Below are positions 1 to 8,863 of a stretch of 45,284 nucleotides of DNA, piece after piece. The stretch spans positions 1-45,284 of the forward strand of contig NZ_JADGDZ010000021.1 in assembly GCF_016744625.1 (NCBI RefSeq). Reading direction: 5' to 3'. The first letter of the stretch is position 1. Every line of letters starts with the position of its first letter. The position numbers and the translations under genes were made by a program. This DNA is from Winogradskyella sp. GTDB lineage: Bacteria > Bacteroidota > Bacteroidia > Flavobacteriales > Flavobacteriaceae. The notes under the pieces were generated by a model that saw only the letters and a list, made by a program, of their open reading frames with translations, was not told the DNA's origin and ran no database searches.

Positions 1-62
1 CGATTATAGTATATACTTTAAATATAAATAGTATATTTTCCCTCTTTTAAAGAGAAAACCCA

Positions 63-422
63 ATGAAAACTATTTTTATAATTTTAGCTTTATCTTTCTT
101 AACAACAGGAAATGCACAATTTATATCTGACGATGATTTAAAGCATTTTGCTGTTGGTACAGTTATTTCTGGAGCTACTTATTCATTGGTTTATGCAAAA
201 ACCAAAAACAAATCAAAAGCGTTTTGGTATAGCTTAGGTGCTTCAACCTTAGCTGGGCTTTCTAAAGAAATTTACGACGGATATATTATCTCTGGACGAT
301 TTGATACTGGTGAATTAGCATCAACAATGGTAGGAGGCTTCGTTGCCAGTTACACGTTCAATATATTCACTGGAAAGAAAAATAAAAAGAAGAAAGAGCA
401 ACAAGCTTCATTAACTAATTAA
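63..422 (+). CDS. Small exported protein of unknown function (YfiM/DUF2279-like)
   Basis: The 119-residue product starts with a cleavable signal peptide (MKTIFIILALSFLTTGNAQ). Next comes a D-D-L-K-H-F-A-V-G segment, then small-residue-rich hydrophobic stretches around residues 29-45 and 55-66, and one near 85-103. The tail is very basic (GKKNKKKKE). The 'KHFxxGxxISG...KExYD' arrangement recalls the YfiM/DUF2279 family of small envelope proteins, but I recognise it only loosely. It probably sits in the envelope with the lysine-rich tail in the cytoplasm or bound to phosphate-rich surfaces; that is inference. The start follows an AT-rich leader with AAAGAGAA nine to sixteen bases upstream. No operon partner is visible downstream: the next gene is convergent. 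Confidence 0.7.
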   Translation: MKTIFIILALSFLTTGNAQFISDDDLKHFAVGTVISGATYSLVYAKTKNKSKAFWYSLGASTLAGLSKEIYDGYIISGRFDTGELASTMVGGFVASYTFNIFTGKKNKKKKEQQASLTN

Positions 423-675
423 GCATTTAATAACTCGTTTTACTTCCGTTTTTATACTATAACTTCTTAATTTTTAATAAACTTTAATGCTCTTTGTTGT
501 CCATTAGCATTACGAATAGATATCCTCATTGTAGAGTTTTTGAAACTGTGATTGACTAAAACAATAATTTAAAATAAATAGGCAAAAAAAATAAACGTAA
601 TGAGTTTAAAATATTTCGTTTTCATAATGGTTAGATGTCTATCTATACATCGTATAAAAACTAAAATGTCATCAT

Positions 676-1623
676 TCAGTTTGTCAATTTGTAAACAATA
701 TCTTTAACAGGAAGAATAGCAGTTGTATGCTCAATACTAGGTCCAGCAACCCAAACAGTTTTATAAGTGGCTTTTTTAGCAGCTTTTTCTGTGGCTTTCA
801 TACCAATTGAAAAGCGTACCATTTTCACCCATTTTTTAAGGCTTTTGTTTTTATTTAAAAGGTTTTCTATCCAAGTGGCTTTTGTTCCAATTTTCTGAAC
901 ATAAGGCGTATTTATAACTGTACAAGGTGTTCCAGAAATACGCTCTGTCATAATAATATCCTCAGCACCATAATCTACACAAGCTTGTTTGTAATCATCA
1001 GTAACACTAGCTTCAATTGAAGCTATGAATGGACTACCAACAGAAACTCCTTCTGCTCCGTAGCTTAACATGTTATCGATATCTGCTTTACAACCTACTC
1101 CACCTGCAGATATTACAGGAATAGATAATTCTGTACTTAATAAATTGGTTAATTGTTCTGGAGTTAAATTTCCTCTGTGTCCTCCTGCTTCATTATTCAC
1201 TGCAATTGCTGCATCTGCACCTAATTGTTCTACTTTTTTAGCAAACTTTAAATCGGTAACATCGCAAAACACTTTGATTCCGACTGCATGTGCTTGTCTA
1301 ATGGTTTCTTCTGGACTTCCTAAAGAGGTAATAATAAAATCGCAACCTTCTTCGCAAATCACTTCCAGCTGACCTTTATATTTAATATTAGATTTATTCA
1401 CAATAAGGTTAAACCCAAATGAACCTCCATCTACTTTATTAGCCTTTAATTCTTTTATTGCTACTCTTAACTCATCTAGCGTTCTATAATTCAACGCAGG
1501 AATACAACCAGCAATACCAGCTTTCATAGCTTCAGTTACCATAACTACGTTTGATACCAAGAACATTGGAGCTTGGATGATTGGATGTTTTATGTTTAGG
1601 AGTTGAGTTAGCTTAGTCTGCAT
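676..1623 (-). CDS. Nitronate monooxygenase / 2-nitropropane dioxygenase-like flavoprotein
   Basis: This 315-residue TIM-barrel flavoprotein belongs to the NMO / FabK-like family, which binds FMN and oxidises alkyl nitronates or acts as an NAD(P)H:quinone reductase. Visible marks are the N-terminal KHPIIQAPM motif, the EAGGHRG motif whose histidine (about residue 149) is the family's catalytic base, and the phosphate-binding SAGGVG and GAEGVSVGSPF loops. I chose ATG at 1623. A longer reading would begin at a TTG at 1644, but that TTG lies inside a perfect TAnnTTTG promoter box (1642-1649), so it is not translated. The gene stands alone and converges with the small exported gene on its left. 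The true substrate cannot be read from the sequence. Confidence 0.88.
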   Translation of the reverse strand: MQTKLTQLLNIKHPIIQAPMFLVSNVVMVTEAMKAGIAGCIPALNYRTLDELRVAIKELKANKVDGGSFGFNLIVNKSNIKYKGQLEVICEEGCDFIITSLGSPEETIRQAHAVGIKVFCDVTDLKFAKKVEQLGADAAIAVNNEAGGHRGNLTPEQLTNLLSTELSIPVISAGGVGCKADIDNMLSYGAEGVSVGSPFIASIEASVTDDYKQACVDYGAEDIIMTERISGTPCTVINTPYVQKIGTKATWIENLLNKNKSLKKWVKMVRFSIGMKATEKAAKKATYKTVWVAGPSIEHTTAILPVKDIVYKLTN

Positions 1624-1641
1624 AGTATTTGAAAATTTCTT

Positions 1642-1649
1642 CAAATATA
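1642..1649 (-). promoter_or_regulatory. Candidate -7 promoter box of the NMO-like gene
   Basis: On the minus strand this reads TATATTTG, a perfect match to the Bacteroidota -7 consensus TAnnTTTG. It lies 18 bases upstream of the chosen ATG at 1623. No clear TTTG (-33) was found at the expected distance. Confidence 0.5.
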
Positions 1650-1678
1650 CTAAATTTTATTATGCATGCATAACACTT

Positions 1679-2908
1679 TTATTCTAAGAAACGATAATAA
1701 CCACACTTCAAGTATGCGCCTTCAGGAAAGCTGATAGGATGATCACTATCGTGTTTAGTTTTAAGTATTGTTTCATATAATCTAGACCGCGAATTTAGAG
1801 CTTGCACATTCAAATCGAAAAAAGACTGAGCTAAAACTCTAGAGGAACAAGATGCTAAAACCAAAAGTCCGTTCTTAGCAGTCAGTTTCTCACCTAGTTC
1901 TGCCAACTGAGCATATTTCTTTTTTGCCAATTCTATTTCGGATTGTTGTTTTGCAAAACTTGGAGGATCTATAACGACTACATCAAACGTCTTTCCTTTT
2001 TCTATTAAAATTCTCATTTCTTTAAAAGCATCACCAGAAATGGTTTTATGCATCCCAGAATATTCATTCAACTTTCCATTCTCGCGAGCTATATCTAAAG
2101 CTTGCTTACTGATATCTAAACTCGTAACTTCCGTTGCTCCATTAGCTAAAGCATGTACCGAAAAACCACCAGCATAAGAAAACACATCTAAAACCGACTT
2201 ATCTTTACTTAGTTCACCAACACGTTTTCTATTAGCACGATGGTCTAAAAAATAACCTGTTTTATGCCCTTTAATAACATTAGCACTGAAATTAACACCA
2301 TGTTCTACAAACTGAACAACTTCATTTTTTAAATCTCCAAAAACGATATCACCATCTTTTAAAGCGTGATTATTACTGTTCTGAAGATTTCTACTTAATC
2401 GCATCACAACAGTCTCTGCATTAGAAATTTTCTGTAAACTTTCAAGAATAGATTCTAAATAAGGTAACCATATTTCAGAATATAACTTTACAACTAATAC
2501 TGAATCATATACATCTGCTATCAATCCTGGAAATCCATCATTTTCGCCAAATAACAAACGATAGCTATTTGTGTTAGTATTTAATAGGTCGAAACGCTTC
2601 TCAAAAGCAATTTCAATTTTATGATGAAAAAAAACTGGATTAATTTCTATTTTAGTTTCTGCATTATGAACAATCTTAATTCGGATTGGTGAATTGGCAT
2701 CGTATAAACCTAAACCGACTACTTTGTTTTTATTCTTGCTAAAAATAATAGCTAAGTCTCCAGTTTTAGCATCGTCATTAATCTTCACAATACTATTTGA
2801 AAACACCCAAGGATGGTCTTTAACTACAAATTGTTCTCCTTTAGCGTTTAGCTTTACAGCTAAGCGTTTTGGTATGTAGTTGGATTTAATTTTATCTAAA
2901 AATGGCAT
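1679..2908 (-). CDS. rlmI: RlmI-like class I SAM-dependent rRNA (cytosine-C5) methyltransferase
   Basis: The 409-residue protein has the RlmI/YccW layout. An N-terminal PUA RNA-binding domain (about 15-85, HPWVFSNSI) is followed by a linker with GENDGFPGLIADVY, then a Rossmann methyltransferase domain. SAM motif I is DVFSYAGGFSVHA (about 241-253), motif IV is DPPSFAK (314-320), and the cysteine in LASCSS (about 354) is placed like the catalytic Cys of m5C enzymes. E. coli RlmI makes m5C1962 in 23S rRNA; the same role is inferred here. Length is typical for the family. It is convergent to nothing and lies upstream of the NMO-like gene with a 55-base gap; co-transcription is possible but the downstream gene has its own promoter box. 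Confidence 0.88.
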   Translation of the reverse strand: MPFLDKIKSNYIPKRLAVKLNAKGEQFVVKDHPWVFSNSIVKINDDAKTGDLAIIFSKNKNKVVGLGLYDANSPIRIKIVHNAETKIEINPVFFHHKIEIAFEKRFDLLNTNTNSYRLLFGENDGFPGLIADVYDSVLVVKLYSEIWLPYLESILESLQKISNAETVVMRLSRNLQNSNNHALKDGDIVFGDLKNEVVQFVEHGVNFSANVIKGHKTGYFLDHRANRKRVGELSKDKSVLDVFSYAGGFSVHALANGATEVTSLDISKQALDIARENGKLNEYSGMHKTISGDAFKEMRILIEKGKTFDVVVIDPPSFAKQQSEIELAKKKYAQLAELGEKLTAKNGLLVLASCSSRVLAQSFFDLNVQALNSRSRLYETILKTKHDSDHPISFPEGAYLKCGYYRFLE

Positions 2909-2941
2909 GCTTATTTATTAGATTTCGAAAGTACAAAAATT

Positions 2942-3032
2942 GAACCGTCATTGCGAGCATAGGATAGCAATCTGTTAATTGATATTTAAAATGAAAAGAT
3001 TGCCACGTCCTTCGTCTTTATAATGACAGTTC
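2942..3032. repeat. Imperfect dispersed-type inverted repeat between rlmI and dnaK
   Basis: The left arm (GAACCGTCATTGCGAGCAT, ending in GCAATCTGTT) and the right arm (AAGATTGCCACGTCCTTCG, ending in AATGACAGTTC) are imperfect reverse complements around an AT-rich centre. The outer ends (GAAC-GTCATT) and inner ends (CAATCT) match best. From general knowledge, such GTCATTGCGAG...CAATCT elements recur in flavobacterial intergenic regions. Confidence 0.6.
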
Positions 3033-3036
3033 AAAC

Positions 3037-3068
3037 AAAAACGCAACCAGATTATGGTTGCGTTTTTT
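3037..3068 (-). terminator. Rho-independent terminator downstream of dnaK
   Basis: AAAAACGCAACC (3037-3048), a 7-base loop, then GGTTGCGTTTTTT (3056-3068) form a perfect 12-bp stem with T-tracts on both sides. It lies 43 bases past the dnaK stop and could work in both directions. Confidence 0.8.
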
Positions 3069-3110
3069 TATGTTAGATTCTGAAACAAGTTCAGAATGAC
3101 AAATTAAAGT

Positions 3111-5015
3111 TTATTTAACCTCTTCGAAGTCTACATCTTCAACATTATCGCCTTCTGCTTCTGGTTGACCTTGTGCTCCTGCATCAGGACCAGCTGCTCC
3201 ACCTTGAGCTTCTGCTTGTGCTTTATACATTTCTTCACTTGCTACTTTCCATGCTTCGTTGATTCTCTCTAAAGCAGGATCGATAACCTCGATATCTTTT
3301 GTTTCGTAAGCTTTCTTCAATTCTTCAAGTGCTTCTTCAATTGGTGCTTTCTTATCTTCAGATAATTTATCACCAAATTCTTTAAGCTGACTTTCAGTTT
3401 GAAAAATCATAGCATCAGCAGCATTTAACTTATCAGCTGTTTCTTTTGTTTTAGCATCAGCTTCTGCATTTGCTTCAGCTTCTGCTTTCATCTTTTGGAT
3501 TTCATCTTCTGTTAATCCAGATGATGCTTCGATACGAATATCTTGCGTTTTGTTTGTTGCCTTATCTGTAGCAGATACTTTAATGATACCATTGGCATCG
3601 ATATCAAACGTTACTTCAATCTGAGGTGTTCCTCGTCTTGCTGGTGGAATTCCATCTAAATGGAAACGACCAATCGTTTTATTATCTGCTGCCATTGGAC
3701 GTTCACCTTGTAATACGTGAATCTCTACTGATGGCTGATTATCTGCTGCTGTTGAAAATACTTGTGACTTCTTTGTAGGAATCGTAGTATTAGCTTCGAT
3801 CAAATTAGTCTTCACGTTACCCATAGTTTCGATACCAAGAGATAATGGAGTCACGTCTAATAAAAGAACGTCTTTTACATCACCTGTTAATACACCACCT
3901 TGGATACCAGCTCCAAGAGATACTACTTCATCAGGATTTACACCTTTACTTGGCGCTTTTCCGAAGAACTTCTCTACAGCTTCTTGTACAGCTGGGATTC
4001 TTGTAGAACCACCAACTAAAATAACTTCGTCAATATCGCTCTTAGATAAACCTGCTGCTTTTAATGCAGAAGCACATGGCTCAATTGTACGTTTGATTAA
4101 ATCGTCAATCAACTGCTCAAATTTAGAACGTGTTAATGTACGTACCAAGTGTTTTGGTCCACTTGCAGTAGCCGTTACATAAGGTAAGTTAATTTCTGTT
4201 TGTGCAGAAGATGACAATTCAATCTTTGCTTTTTCAGAAGCTTCTTTAAGACGTTGTAAAGCCATTGGGTCTTTACGTAAGTCCATCGACTCGTCAGCGA
4301 TAAATTCTTCTGCTAACCAATCGATAATACGCTGATCAACATCATCACCACCTAAGTGTGTATCACCATCAGTAGATAATACTTCGAATACTCCGTCACC
4401 TAATTCTAAAATAGATACATCATGCGTACCACCACCAAAATCAAATACTACGATTTTTTGGTCAATACCTTTTTTATCCATTCCGTAAGCTAATGCTGCT
4501 GCAGTTGGTTCGTTAATAATTCTACGAACTTTTAAACCTGCAATCTCACCAGCTTCTTTAGTTGCTTGTCTTTGTGCATCATTAAAATATGCTGGTACTG
4601 TAATTACTGCTTCAGCCACATCTTGTCCTAAATAATCTTCAGCAGTTTTCTTCATTTTTTGAAGAATCATAGCTGATAATTCTTGTGGAGTATATAAACG
4701 ACCATCGATATCTACTCTTGGTGTATCGTTGTCTCCTTTAACTACTGTATATGGCACACGTTCTGCCTCTTTTTTAGATTCAGAATATTTGTTACCCATA
4801 AAACGCTTAATCGAATAAACTGTTTTTGTTGGGTTAGTTACTGCTTGTCTTTTTGCAGGATCACCAACTTTAATTTCTCCACCTTCTACGAAAGCGATAA
4901 CCGAAGGTGTTGTTCTCTTACCTTCAGCGTTTGGGATTACAACGGCCTCATTACCTTCCATTACAGAAACACAAGAGTTGGTTGTACCTAAATCAATTCC
5001 AATAATTTTACTCAT
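3111..5015 (-). CDS. dnaK: Molecular chaperone DnaK (Hsp70)
   Basis: This 634-residue ATP-dependent chaperone binds exposed hydrophobic peptides in the cytoplasm and works with DnaJ and GrpE, neither of which is in this window. The ATPase domain shows [14 protein letters not shown] at residues 6-19, [13 protein letters not shown] and GGDDVDQRI. The substrate domain contains [13 protein letters not shown], the linker region [11 protein letters not shown], and the conserved [17 protein letters not shown]. The C-terminal lid ends in an acidic tail finishing EEVK, the usual bacterial ending. Start ATG and length agree with the family. It is a single-gene transcription unit ended by the hairpin at 3037-3068. 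No CIRCE operator is visible upstream; a short palindrome is noted at 5096-5108. Confidence 0.98.
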   Translation of the reverse strand: MSKIIGIDLGTTNSCVSVMEGNEAVVIPNAEGKRTTPSVIAFVEGGEIKVGDPAKRQAVTNPTKTVYSIKRFMGNKYSESKKEAERVPYTVVKGDNDTPRVDIDGRLYTPQELSAMILQKMKKTAEDYLGQDVAEAVITVPAYFNDAQRQATKEAGEIAGLKVRRIINEPTAAALAYGMDKKGIDQKIVVFDFGGGTHDVSILELGDGVFEVLSTDGDTHLGGDDVDQRIIDWLAEEFIADESMDLRKDPMALQRLKEASEKAKIELSSSAQTEINLPYVTATASGPKHLVRTLTRSKFEQLIDDLIKRTIEPCASALKAAGLSKSDIDEVILVGGSTRIPAVQEAVEKFFGKAPSKGVNPDEVVSLGAGIQGGVLTGDVKDVLLLDVTPLSLGIETMGNVKTNLIEANTTIPTKKSQVFSTAADNQPSVEIHVLQGERPMAADNKTIGRFHLDGIPPARRGTPQIEVTFDIDANGIIKVSATDKATNKTQDIRIEASSGLTEDEIQKMKAEAEANAEADAKTKETADKLNAADAMIFQTESQLKEFGDKLSEDKKAPIEEALEELKKAYETKDIEVIDPALERINEAWKVASEEMYKAQAEAQGGAAGPDAGAQGQPEAEGDNVEDVDFEEVK

Positions 5016-5095
5016 AATAATATGTATGTTATGTTGTGTTTTAAATTTTTAAACTCGATTACAATAAGTCAATGATTATGCCATGACAAAAAATG

Positions 5096-5108
5096 TGACA
5101 TGATGTCA
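5096..5108. promoter_or_regulatory. Short palindrome upstream of dnaK
   Basis: TGACAT-G-ATGTCA is a perfect inverted repeat with 6-base arms, 81 bases upstream of the dnaK ATG. It may be an operator for the heat-shock gene, but a palindrome this short can occur by chance. Confidence 0.25.
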
Positions 5109-5193
5109 GATTTTATTTATTAAAATTATCTCTCTTACCTCCTACTTTGGTACACGCTTTGATAGATTAAAAGAAAACATTAGAAATTATGAA

Positions 5194-5244
5194 ACATCCA
5201 TGACTAAAAACATGGTTACAAAAAAGAAATGTTCATATGGATGT
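5194..5244 (+). promoter_or_regulatory. Inverted repeat in the leader of the collagen-like lipoprotein gene
   Basis: ACATCCAT (5194-5201) and ATGGATGT (5237-5244) are perfect 8-base arms about 40 bases upstream of the ATG at 5283. A second, imperfect pairing (ATGGTTACA near 5212 with TGTGACCAT near 5249) interleaves with it. This could form an mRNA leader structure or an operator; no function is established. Confidence 0.3.
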
Positions 5245-5282
5245 ACCATGTGACCATAACAAATAATTTAAAATATTTACAC

Positions 5283-5786
5283 ATGAAACGTATACTATCC
5301 TTTATTACAGTATTTACATTATTATTAACTTCTTGTACTGGAGACCAAGGACCTCCAGGTTTTGATGGTTTCGATGGACAAGATGGAACTATTATAGCAT
5401 CTTCTGCTTTTGAAATTGAACTCGACTTCACAGAAACCAATAATTACGAATTTATTGAAGCTTATGGTTTTGAAGTTTTACCTACTGATGTCACTTTAGT
5501 ATATGTTTTATGGGAAACATTAAACGGACAAGATGTATGGAGATTGACTCCACAAACAGTACAATTTGATAATGGTTATTTAGTATACAACTATGATTTT
5601 ACGCAAACAGATGTTCGTTTCTTTTTAGATGGTACAACAGATTTTTCAGCTTTAGATGATTCGTATACTTTAGCTCAAGTATTTAGAGTTGTTGTAGTGC
5701 CTGCAGATAATGTAGGTCGTACTGATTATACAGATATACAGAATGTAATAACTAAATATAATATTCAAAGTTTCCCAAGACACTAA
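5283..5786 (+). CDS. Collagen-like lipoprotein
   Basis: The 167-residue protein begins with a lipoprotein signal (MKRILSFITVFTLLLTSC, lipobox Cys at 18). A short run of collagen-type G-x-y triplets follows (GDQGPPGFDGFDGQDG, residues 20-35). The remaining ~130 residues are aromatic-rich and probably all-beta. It should be lipid-anchored in the envelope. Upstream in-frame ATG codons at 5229 would add a nonsensical N-terminus and remove the signal peptide, so the start at 5283 is preferred. This short collagen-plus-beta lipoprotein layout is familiar in Flavobacteriia, where its function is unknown. A strong terminator follows at 5813-5850, so it is probably monocistronic. Confidence 0.8.
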   Translation: MKRILSFITVFTLLLTSCTGDQGPPGFDGFDGQDGTIIASSAFEIELDFTETNNYEFIEAYGFEVLPTDVTLVYVLWETLNGQDVWRLTPQTVQFDNGYLVYNYDFTQTDVRFFLDGTTDFSALDDSYTLAQVFRVVVVPADNVGRTDYTDIQNVITKYNIQSFPRH

Positions 5787-5812
5787 AAGCTTAAACAAAA
5801 TTACAGCAAATT

Positions 5813-5850
5813 AAAAACAGCTTTGACTTTATAGTCAAAGCTGTTTTTTT
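5813..5850 (+). terminator. Strong rho-independent terminator
   Basis: AAAAACAGCTTTGACT (5813-5828), a TTAT loop, then AGTCAAAGCTGTTTTTTT (5833-5850) form a perfect stem with a T-tract. It ends the collagen-like lipoprotein transcript and insulates sdaA. Confidence 0.9.
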
Positions 5851-5873
5851 ATACTATCAAGTCAAACAAAATG

Positions 5874-5881
5874 TATATTTG
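5874..5881 (+). promoter_or_regulatory. Candidate -7 promoter box of sdaA
   Basis: TATATTTG is a perfect TAnnTTTG match, 23 bases before the sdaA ATG at 5905 and directly after the upstream terminator. It implies a leader of roughly 15-20 bases. Confidence 0.55.
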
Positions 5882-5904
5882 CGTGTAACAAAACTATGGA
5901 TTGA

Positions 5905-7329
5905 ATGGAATGTATTTCTATTTTCGACATGCTTAAAATTGGTGTTGGCCCTTCGAGTTCTCACACTTTAGGACCTTGGCGTGCAGCTGAACGCTGGATA
6001 AAAGAACTCAAAGAAAAAAACCGTTTTGATAAGGTAGAAAATATCACAGTAGATTTATACGGTTCATTATCACTAACAGGAAAAGGACATGCTACAGATT
6101 ATGCTGTTTTATTAGGATTGAGTGGTGCAGATCCAGAATACGTACCTGTAGATAGTATTGATGAAACTATTGCGAAAATAAAAAACACCAATACGCTCAA
6201 TTTTAATAATGAAAAAGAGCTTCCTTTTCATATAAAAGATCAGATTATTTTCAATCGAAAGTTTTTACCATTCCATTCCAATGGAATGACTTTTAGTGCA
6301 CTAATTAATGGCAGAAAATACAAATCTACCTACTACTCTATTGGTGGTGGCTTTGTAGTACAAGAAGAACGTAAAGTTTCTAAAGCCAACAAAATTATCT
6401 TCTATTGCACCTTTCCTTACCCTATTTCTTATGGAGATGAGTTATTAAAATTTTGTCATCAGTTAGATTTACCTATTTCTGGTGTTGTACTAGAGAATGA
6501 AAAGTCTATAAGACCAATAGAATCAGTAGATTTTGAACTACAACGTGTTTGGAATACCATGTTAGAATGTATGTACACTGGATGCCATACAGAAGGAAAC
6601 TTACCTGGAGGTCTTAATGTAAGACGTCGCGCTTATGATATGCATAAGAATTTAATTGGAGAACATCAATATAAAAACCCACAAGAATGGCTTGAAACCA
6701 TTCGAAAAACAGAAGTTAAATTTCGTCAGATTTTAAAATGGGTAAGCTGCTTTGCTTTAAGTGTTAATGAGGTAAATGCATCTTTAGGAAGAGTTGTTAC
6801 TGCTCCTACTAATGGAAGTGCTGGTGTTATTCCATCTGTGCTTATGTATTATTTGGTGATAGAAAACCATGAAGCTGATTTTGAACATATAAAAAGATTC
6901 TTGTTAGTCGCTGGCGAGATTGGTAGTATCTTTAAAAAAGGTGCTACTATTAGTGCTGCAATGGGAGGTTGCCAAGCGGAAATAGGCGTGTCTTCGGCAA
7001 TGGCTGCAGGTGCTTTGTGTGAATTATTAGGAGGAACACCAGAACAAGTTTTAGTTGCTGCAGAAATCGCTATGGAGCATCACTTAGGTTTAACCTGCGA
7101 CCCTATAGGAGGTTTAGTCCAAATACCATGTATTGAGCGCAATTCTATGGGAGCTATTAAAGCGATAAATGCCACAGAATTAGCGCTTGAGACAGACCCA
7201 AATAATGTAAAAGTACCATTAGATAAAGTGGTAAACACCATGTGGGAAACCGCAAAAGACATGAACAATAAGTATAAAGAAACTTCTGAAGGAGGCTTAG
7301 CTGTTGGTGTAAATATGGCGGATTGTTAG
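5905..7329 (+). CDS. sdaA: L-serine ammonia-lyase, single-chain iron-sulfur type
   Basis: The 474-residue enzyme deaminates L-serine to pyruvate and ammonia in the cytoplasm, using an oxygen-labile [4Fe-4S] cluster. The N-terminal beta domain carries [19 protein letters not shown], and the C-terminal alpha domain carries [15 protein letters not shown]. The cluster cysteines are visible as C356 (MGGCQAE), C398 (TCDPIGG) and C409 (IPCIERN), with the spacing expected for the family. Both domains are in one chain of usual length. The gene has its own promoter box (5874-5881) and converges with the SnoaL-like gene. Confidence 0.96.
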   Translation: MECISIFDMLKIGVGPSSSHTLGPWRAAERWIKELKEKNRFDKVENITVDLYGSLSLTGKGHATDYAVLLGLSGADPEYVPVDSIDETIAKIKNTNTLNFNNEKELPFHIKDQIIFNRKFLPFHSNGMTFSALINGRKYKSTYYSIGGGFVVQEERKVSKANKIIFYCTFPYPISYGDELLKFCHQLDLPISGVVLENEKSIRPIESVDFELQRVWNTMLECMYTGCHTEGNLPGGLNVRRRAYDMHKNLIGEHQYKNPQEWLETIRKTEVKFRQILKWVSCFALSVNEVNASLGRVVTAPTNGSAGVIPSVLMYYLVIENHEADFEHIKRFLLVAGEIGSIFKKGATISAAMGGCQAEIGVSSAMAAGALCELLGGTPEQVLVAAEIAMEHHLGLTCDPIGGLVQIPCIERNSMGAIKAINATELALETDPNNVKVPLDKVVNTMWETAKDMNNKYKETSEGGLAVGVNMADC

Positions 7330-7348
7330 TTTAAATTTATTCGATTCT

Positions 7349-7413
7349 TAGATTACTCGATTTTAAACAACTTATCTAACCAGTCTAAAAATCTAATAAT
7401 CGAAAATCTAATT
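7349..7413. repeat. Imperfect inverted repeat between convergent genes
   Basis: TTAGATTACTCGATTTT on the left pairs imperfectly with AATAATCGAAAATCTAA on the right (outer TTAGATT/AATCTAA, inner CGATTTT/AATCG). It resembles the element between panB and the pseudouridine synthase gene (8809-8855). It could act as a weak bidirectional terminator. Confidence 0.35.
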
Positions 7414-7866
7414 ATCACATCCTTTTCTACGTCTAGTATCCACTAAATAAATAATCTTCCAATCATCTCCTTCTTTAATGAGTTGAAATGAATTGACTCC
7501 ACAATGACTAAAACTACCATTAAACCAAAACTCATATGGTGTCCAGGCATTTGCCATACTACCATCTACTTGAATATTGAAATCAAGTAATTTCTCTTCA
7601 AATGTTTGGTCTTTAGGAATACTAGCAATGCTCGTAATAAACTCTTTATAACTACTTTCTTGTAAAACCGTCTTGCCTTCTTTATTAACAGATATGGTCT
7701 GCAATTTTATATCTCCCTTAGCCATAGACTTCAAAGCTGTTGTATCTTGCTTATGAAAAGCATCAAAGAATTCTATAATTTTTGCTTTTACATTTTCGGT
7801 TTCAGACTTTTGAGCGTTTACATTTAAGCCAATGGATAAGATGAACATAAGTACTAATTGTTTCAT
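7408..7866 (-). CDS. Secreted SnoaL/NTF2-like protein
   Basis: The 152-residue product has a signal peptide (MKQLVLMFILSIGLNVNA, cleavage before QK). It is followed by a compact alpha+beta fold of the SnoaL / nuclear transport factor 2 type: helix KAKIIEFFDAFHKQDTTALKSM, then beta strands ending FQLIKEGDDWKIIYLVDTRR. The C-terminal 'DDWKII' strand is a common signature of these cone-shaped fold proteins. Members range from isomerases to ligand-binding proteins, and no catalytic set can be assigned here. It is predicted to act in the periplasm or be surface-exposed. It is monocistronic and divergent from panB. Confidence 0.75.
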   Translation of the reverse strand: MKQLVLMFILSIGLNVNAQKSETENVKAKIIEFFDAFHKQDTTALKSMAKGDIKLQTISVNKEGKTVLQESSYKEFITSIASIPKDQTFEEKLLDFNIQVDGSMANAWTPYEFWFNGSFSHCGVNSFQLIKEGDDWKIIYLVDTRRRKGCDN

Positions 7867-7910
7867 GATTGATATGATTTTATTTCAAAATAAGGATTCA
7901 ATGGTATTTC

Positions 7911-7926
7911 TTGTTTAAATAAACAA
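7911..7926. promoter_or_regulatory. Palindrome in the divergent region before panB
   Basis: TTGTTTA-AA-TAAACAA, with perfect 7-base arms, sits between the divergent SnoaL-like gene and panB. It is a possible operator for either gene; no regulator is nearby. Confidence 0.25.
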
Positions 7927-7972
7927 AAGTTTAACAAAACTCATTATTTTTACGAATACTAAAATAAGCACT

Positions 7973-8791
7973 ATGTCCGTAGCAAAAAAAGAATATAAAA
8001 GAATTACAGTTAAGACTTTAGTTGACATGAAATCTAAAGGCGAAAAAATATCTATGCTTACAGCATACGACTATACAATGGCTAAAATTGTTGATGGAGC
8101 TGGTATAGATGTTATTTTAGTCGGTGATTCTGCGAGTAATGTGATGGCAGGTCATGAAACGACTTTACCAATTACTTTAGACCAAATGATTTATCATGCG
8201 TCTTCTGTGGTTAGAGCTATTGACCGCTGTTTAGTTGTTGTTGATTTACCTTTTGGGAGTTATCAAAGTGATCCTAAAGAAGCCTTACGGTCTGCTATTA
8301 GAATAATGAAAGAGTCTGGAGGACATGCCGTAAAAATGGAAGGTGGAAAAGAAGTTAAAGAGTCTATAAAACGTATTTTAAATGCTGGAATTCCGGTAAT
8401 GGGACATTTAGGATTAACACCACAATCTATATATAAATTTGGAACTTATACAGTAAGAGCTAAAGAAGAGCAAGAAGCTAAACAATTAAAAGAAGATGCT
8501 TTAATGCTTGAAAAAGCGGGTTGTTTTGGTATTGTTTTAGAGAAAATTCCGGCTGAATTAGCCAAAGAAGTTGCCGAAAGTGTTTCAATTCCTGTAATTG
8601 GTATTGGCGCTGGTGATGGTGTTGATGGACAAGTACTTGTTTTACACGATATGCTTGGTATGACACATGAGTTTAACCCTCGTTTTTTAAGACGTTATAT
8701 GCATCTTTATGAAGAAATGACGAAGGCTATATCTCAATATGCTAGTGATGTAAAGTCTGAGGATTTTCCTAATGAGAATGAACAATATTAA
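7973..8791 (+). CDS. panB: 3-methyl-2-oxobutanoate hydroxymethyltransferase (PanB)
   Basis: The 272-residue enzyme transfers a hydroxymethyl group from 5,10-methylene-THF to 2-oxoisovalerate to make ketopantoate, the first committed step of pantothenate (CoA) synthesis. Family motifs are all present: [34 protein letters not shown] with the metal-binding Asp, [30 protein letters not shown] containing the catalytic Glu, and [14 protein letters not shown]. Length is typical. A TATTTTTA box (7945-7952, one mismatch to TAnnTTTG) lies 20 bases before the ATG. The pseudouridine synthase follows 72 bases downstream and may be co-transcribed. Confidence 0.97.
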   Translation: MSVAKKEYKRITVKTLVDMKSKGEKISMLTAYDYTMAKIVDGAGIDVILVGDSASNVMAGHETTLPITLDQMIYHASSVVRAIDRCLVVVDLPFGSYQSDPKEALRSAIRIMKESGGHAVKMEGGKEVKESIKRILNAGIPVMGHLGLTPQSIYKFGTYTVRAKEEQEAKQLKEDALMLEKAGCFGIVLEKIPAELAKEVAESVSIPVIGIGAGDGVDGQVLVLHDMLGMTHEFNPRFLRRYMHLYEEMTKAISQYASDVKSEDFPNENEQY

Positions 8792-8808
8792 CTTAGATTA
8801 GTTTGATC

Positions 8809-8855
8809 TTTCGATTGTTTAAAAATCTACTCTGAAATAATTCGAGCAATCGAAA
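8809..8855. repeat. Inverted repeat between panB and the RluA-like gene
   Basis: TTTCGATTG (8809-8817) and CAATCGAAA (8847-8855) are perfect 9-base arms around a 29-base AT-rich loop. The right arm ends just before the downstream ATG, so the structure could affect initiation or act as an attenuator. Confidence 0.4.
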
Positions 8856-8863
8856 AATCTATT

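Noticed and set aside
423-675. Possible small gene or RNA in the gap after the first gene
   Set aside because: The stretch is AT-rich without a credible open frame, hairpin terminator or conserved RNA motif that I can recognise.
1070-1372. 100-codon frame antisense to the NMO-like gene
   Set aside because: It lies wholly within a well-supported flavoprotein gene and has no recognisable features.
5016-5160. CIRCE operator upstream of dnaK
   Set aside because: No TTAGCACTC-N9-GAGTGCTAA-like sequence is present; only a short TGACAT-G-ATGTCA palindrome is seen.
5229-5282. Upstream extension of the collagen-like lipoprotein
   Set aside because: Starting here would add MFIWMYHVTITNNLKYLH before a textbook lipoprotein signal peptide and overlap the inverted-repeat leader.
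5216-5440. 74-codon antisense frame opposite the collagen-like gene
   Set aside because: The proline-rich translation is the complement of the Gly-x-y repeats, not a gene.
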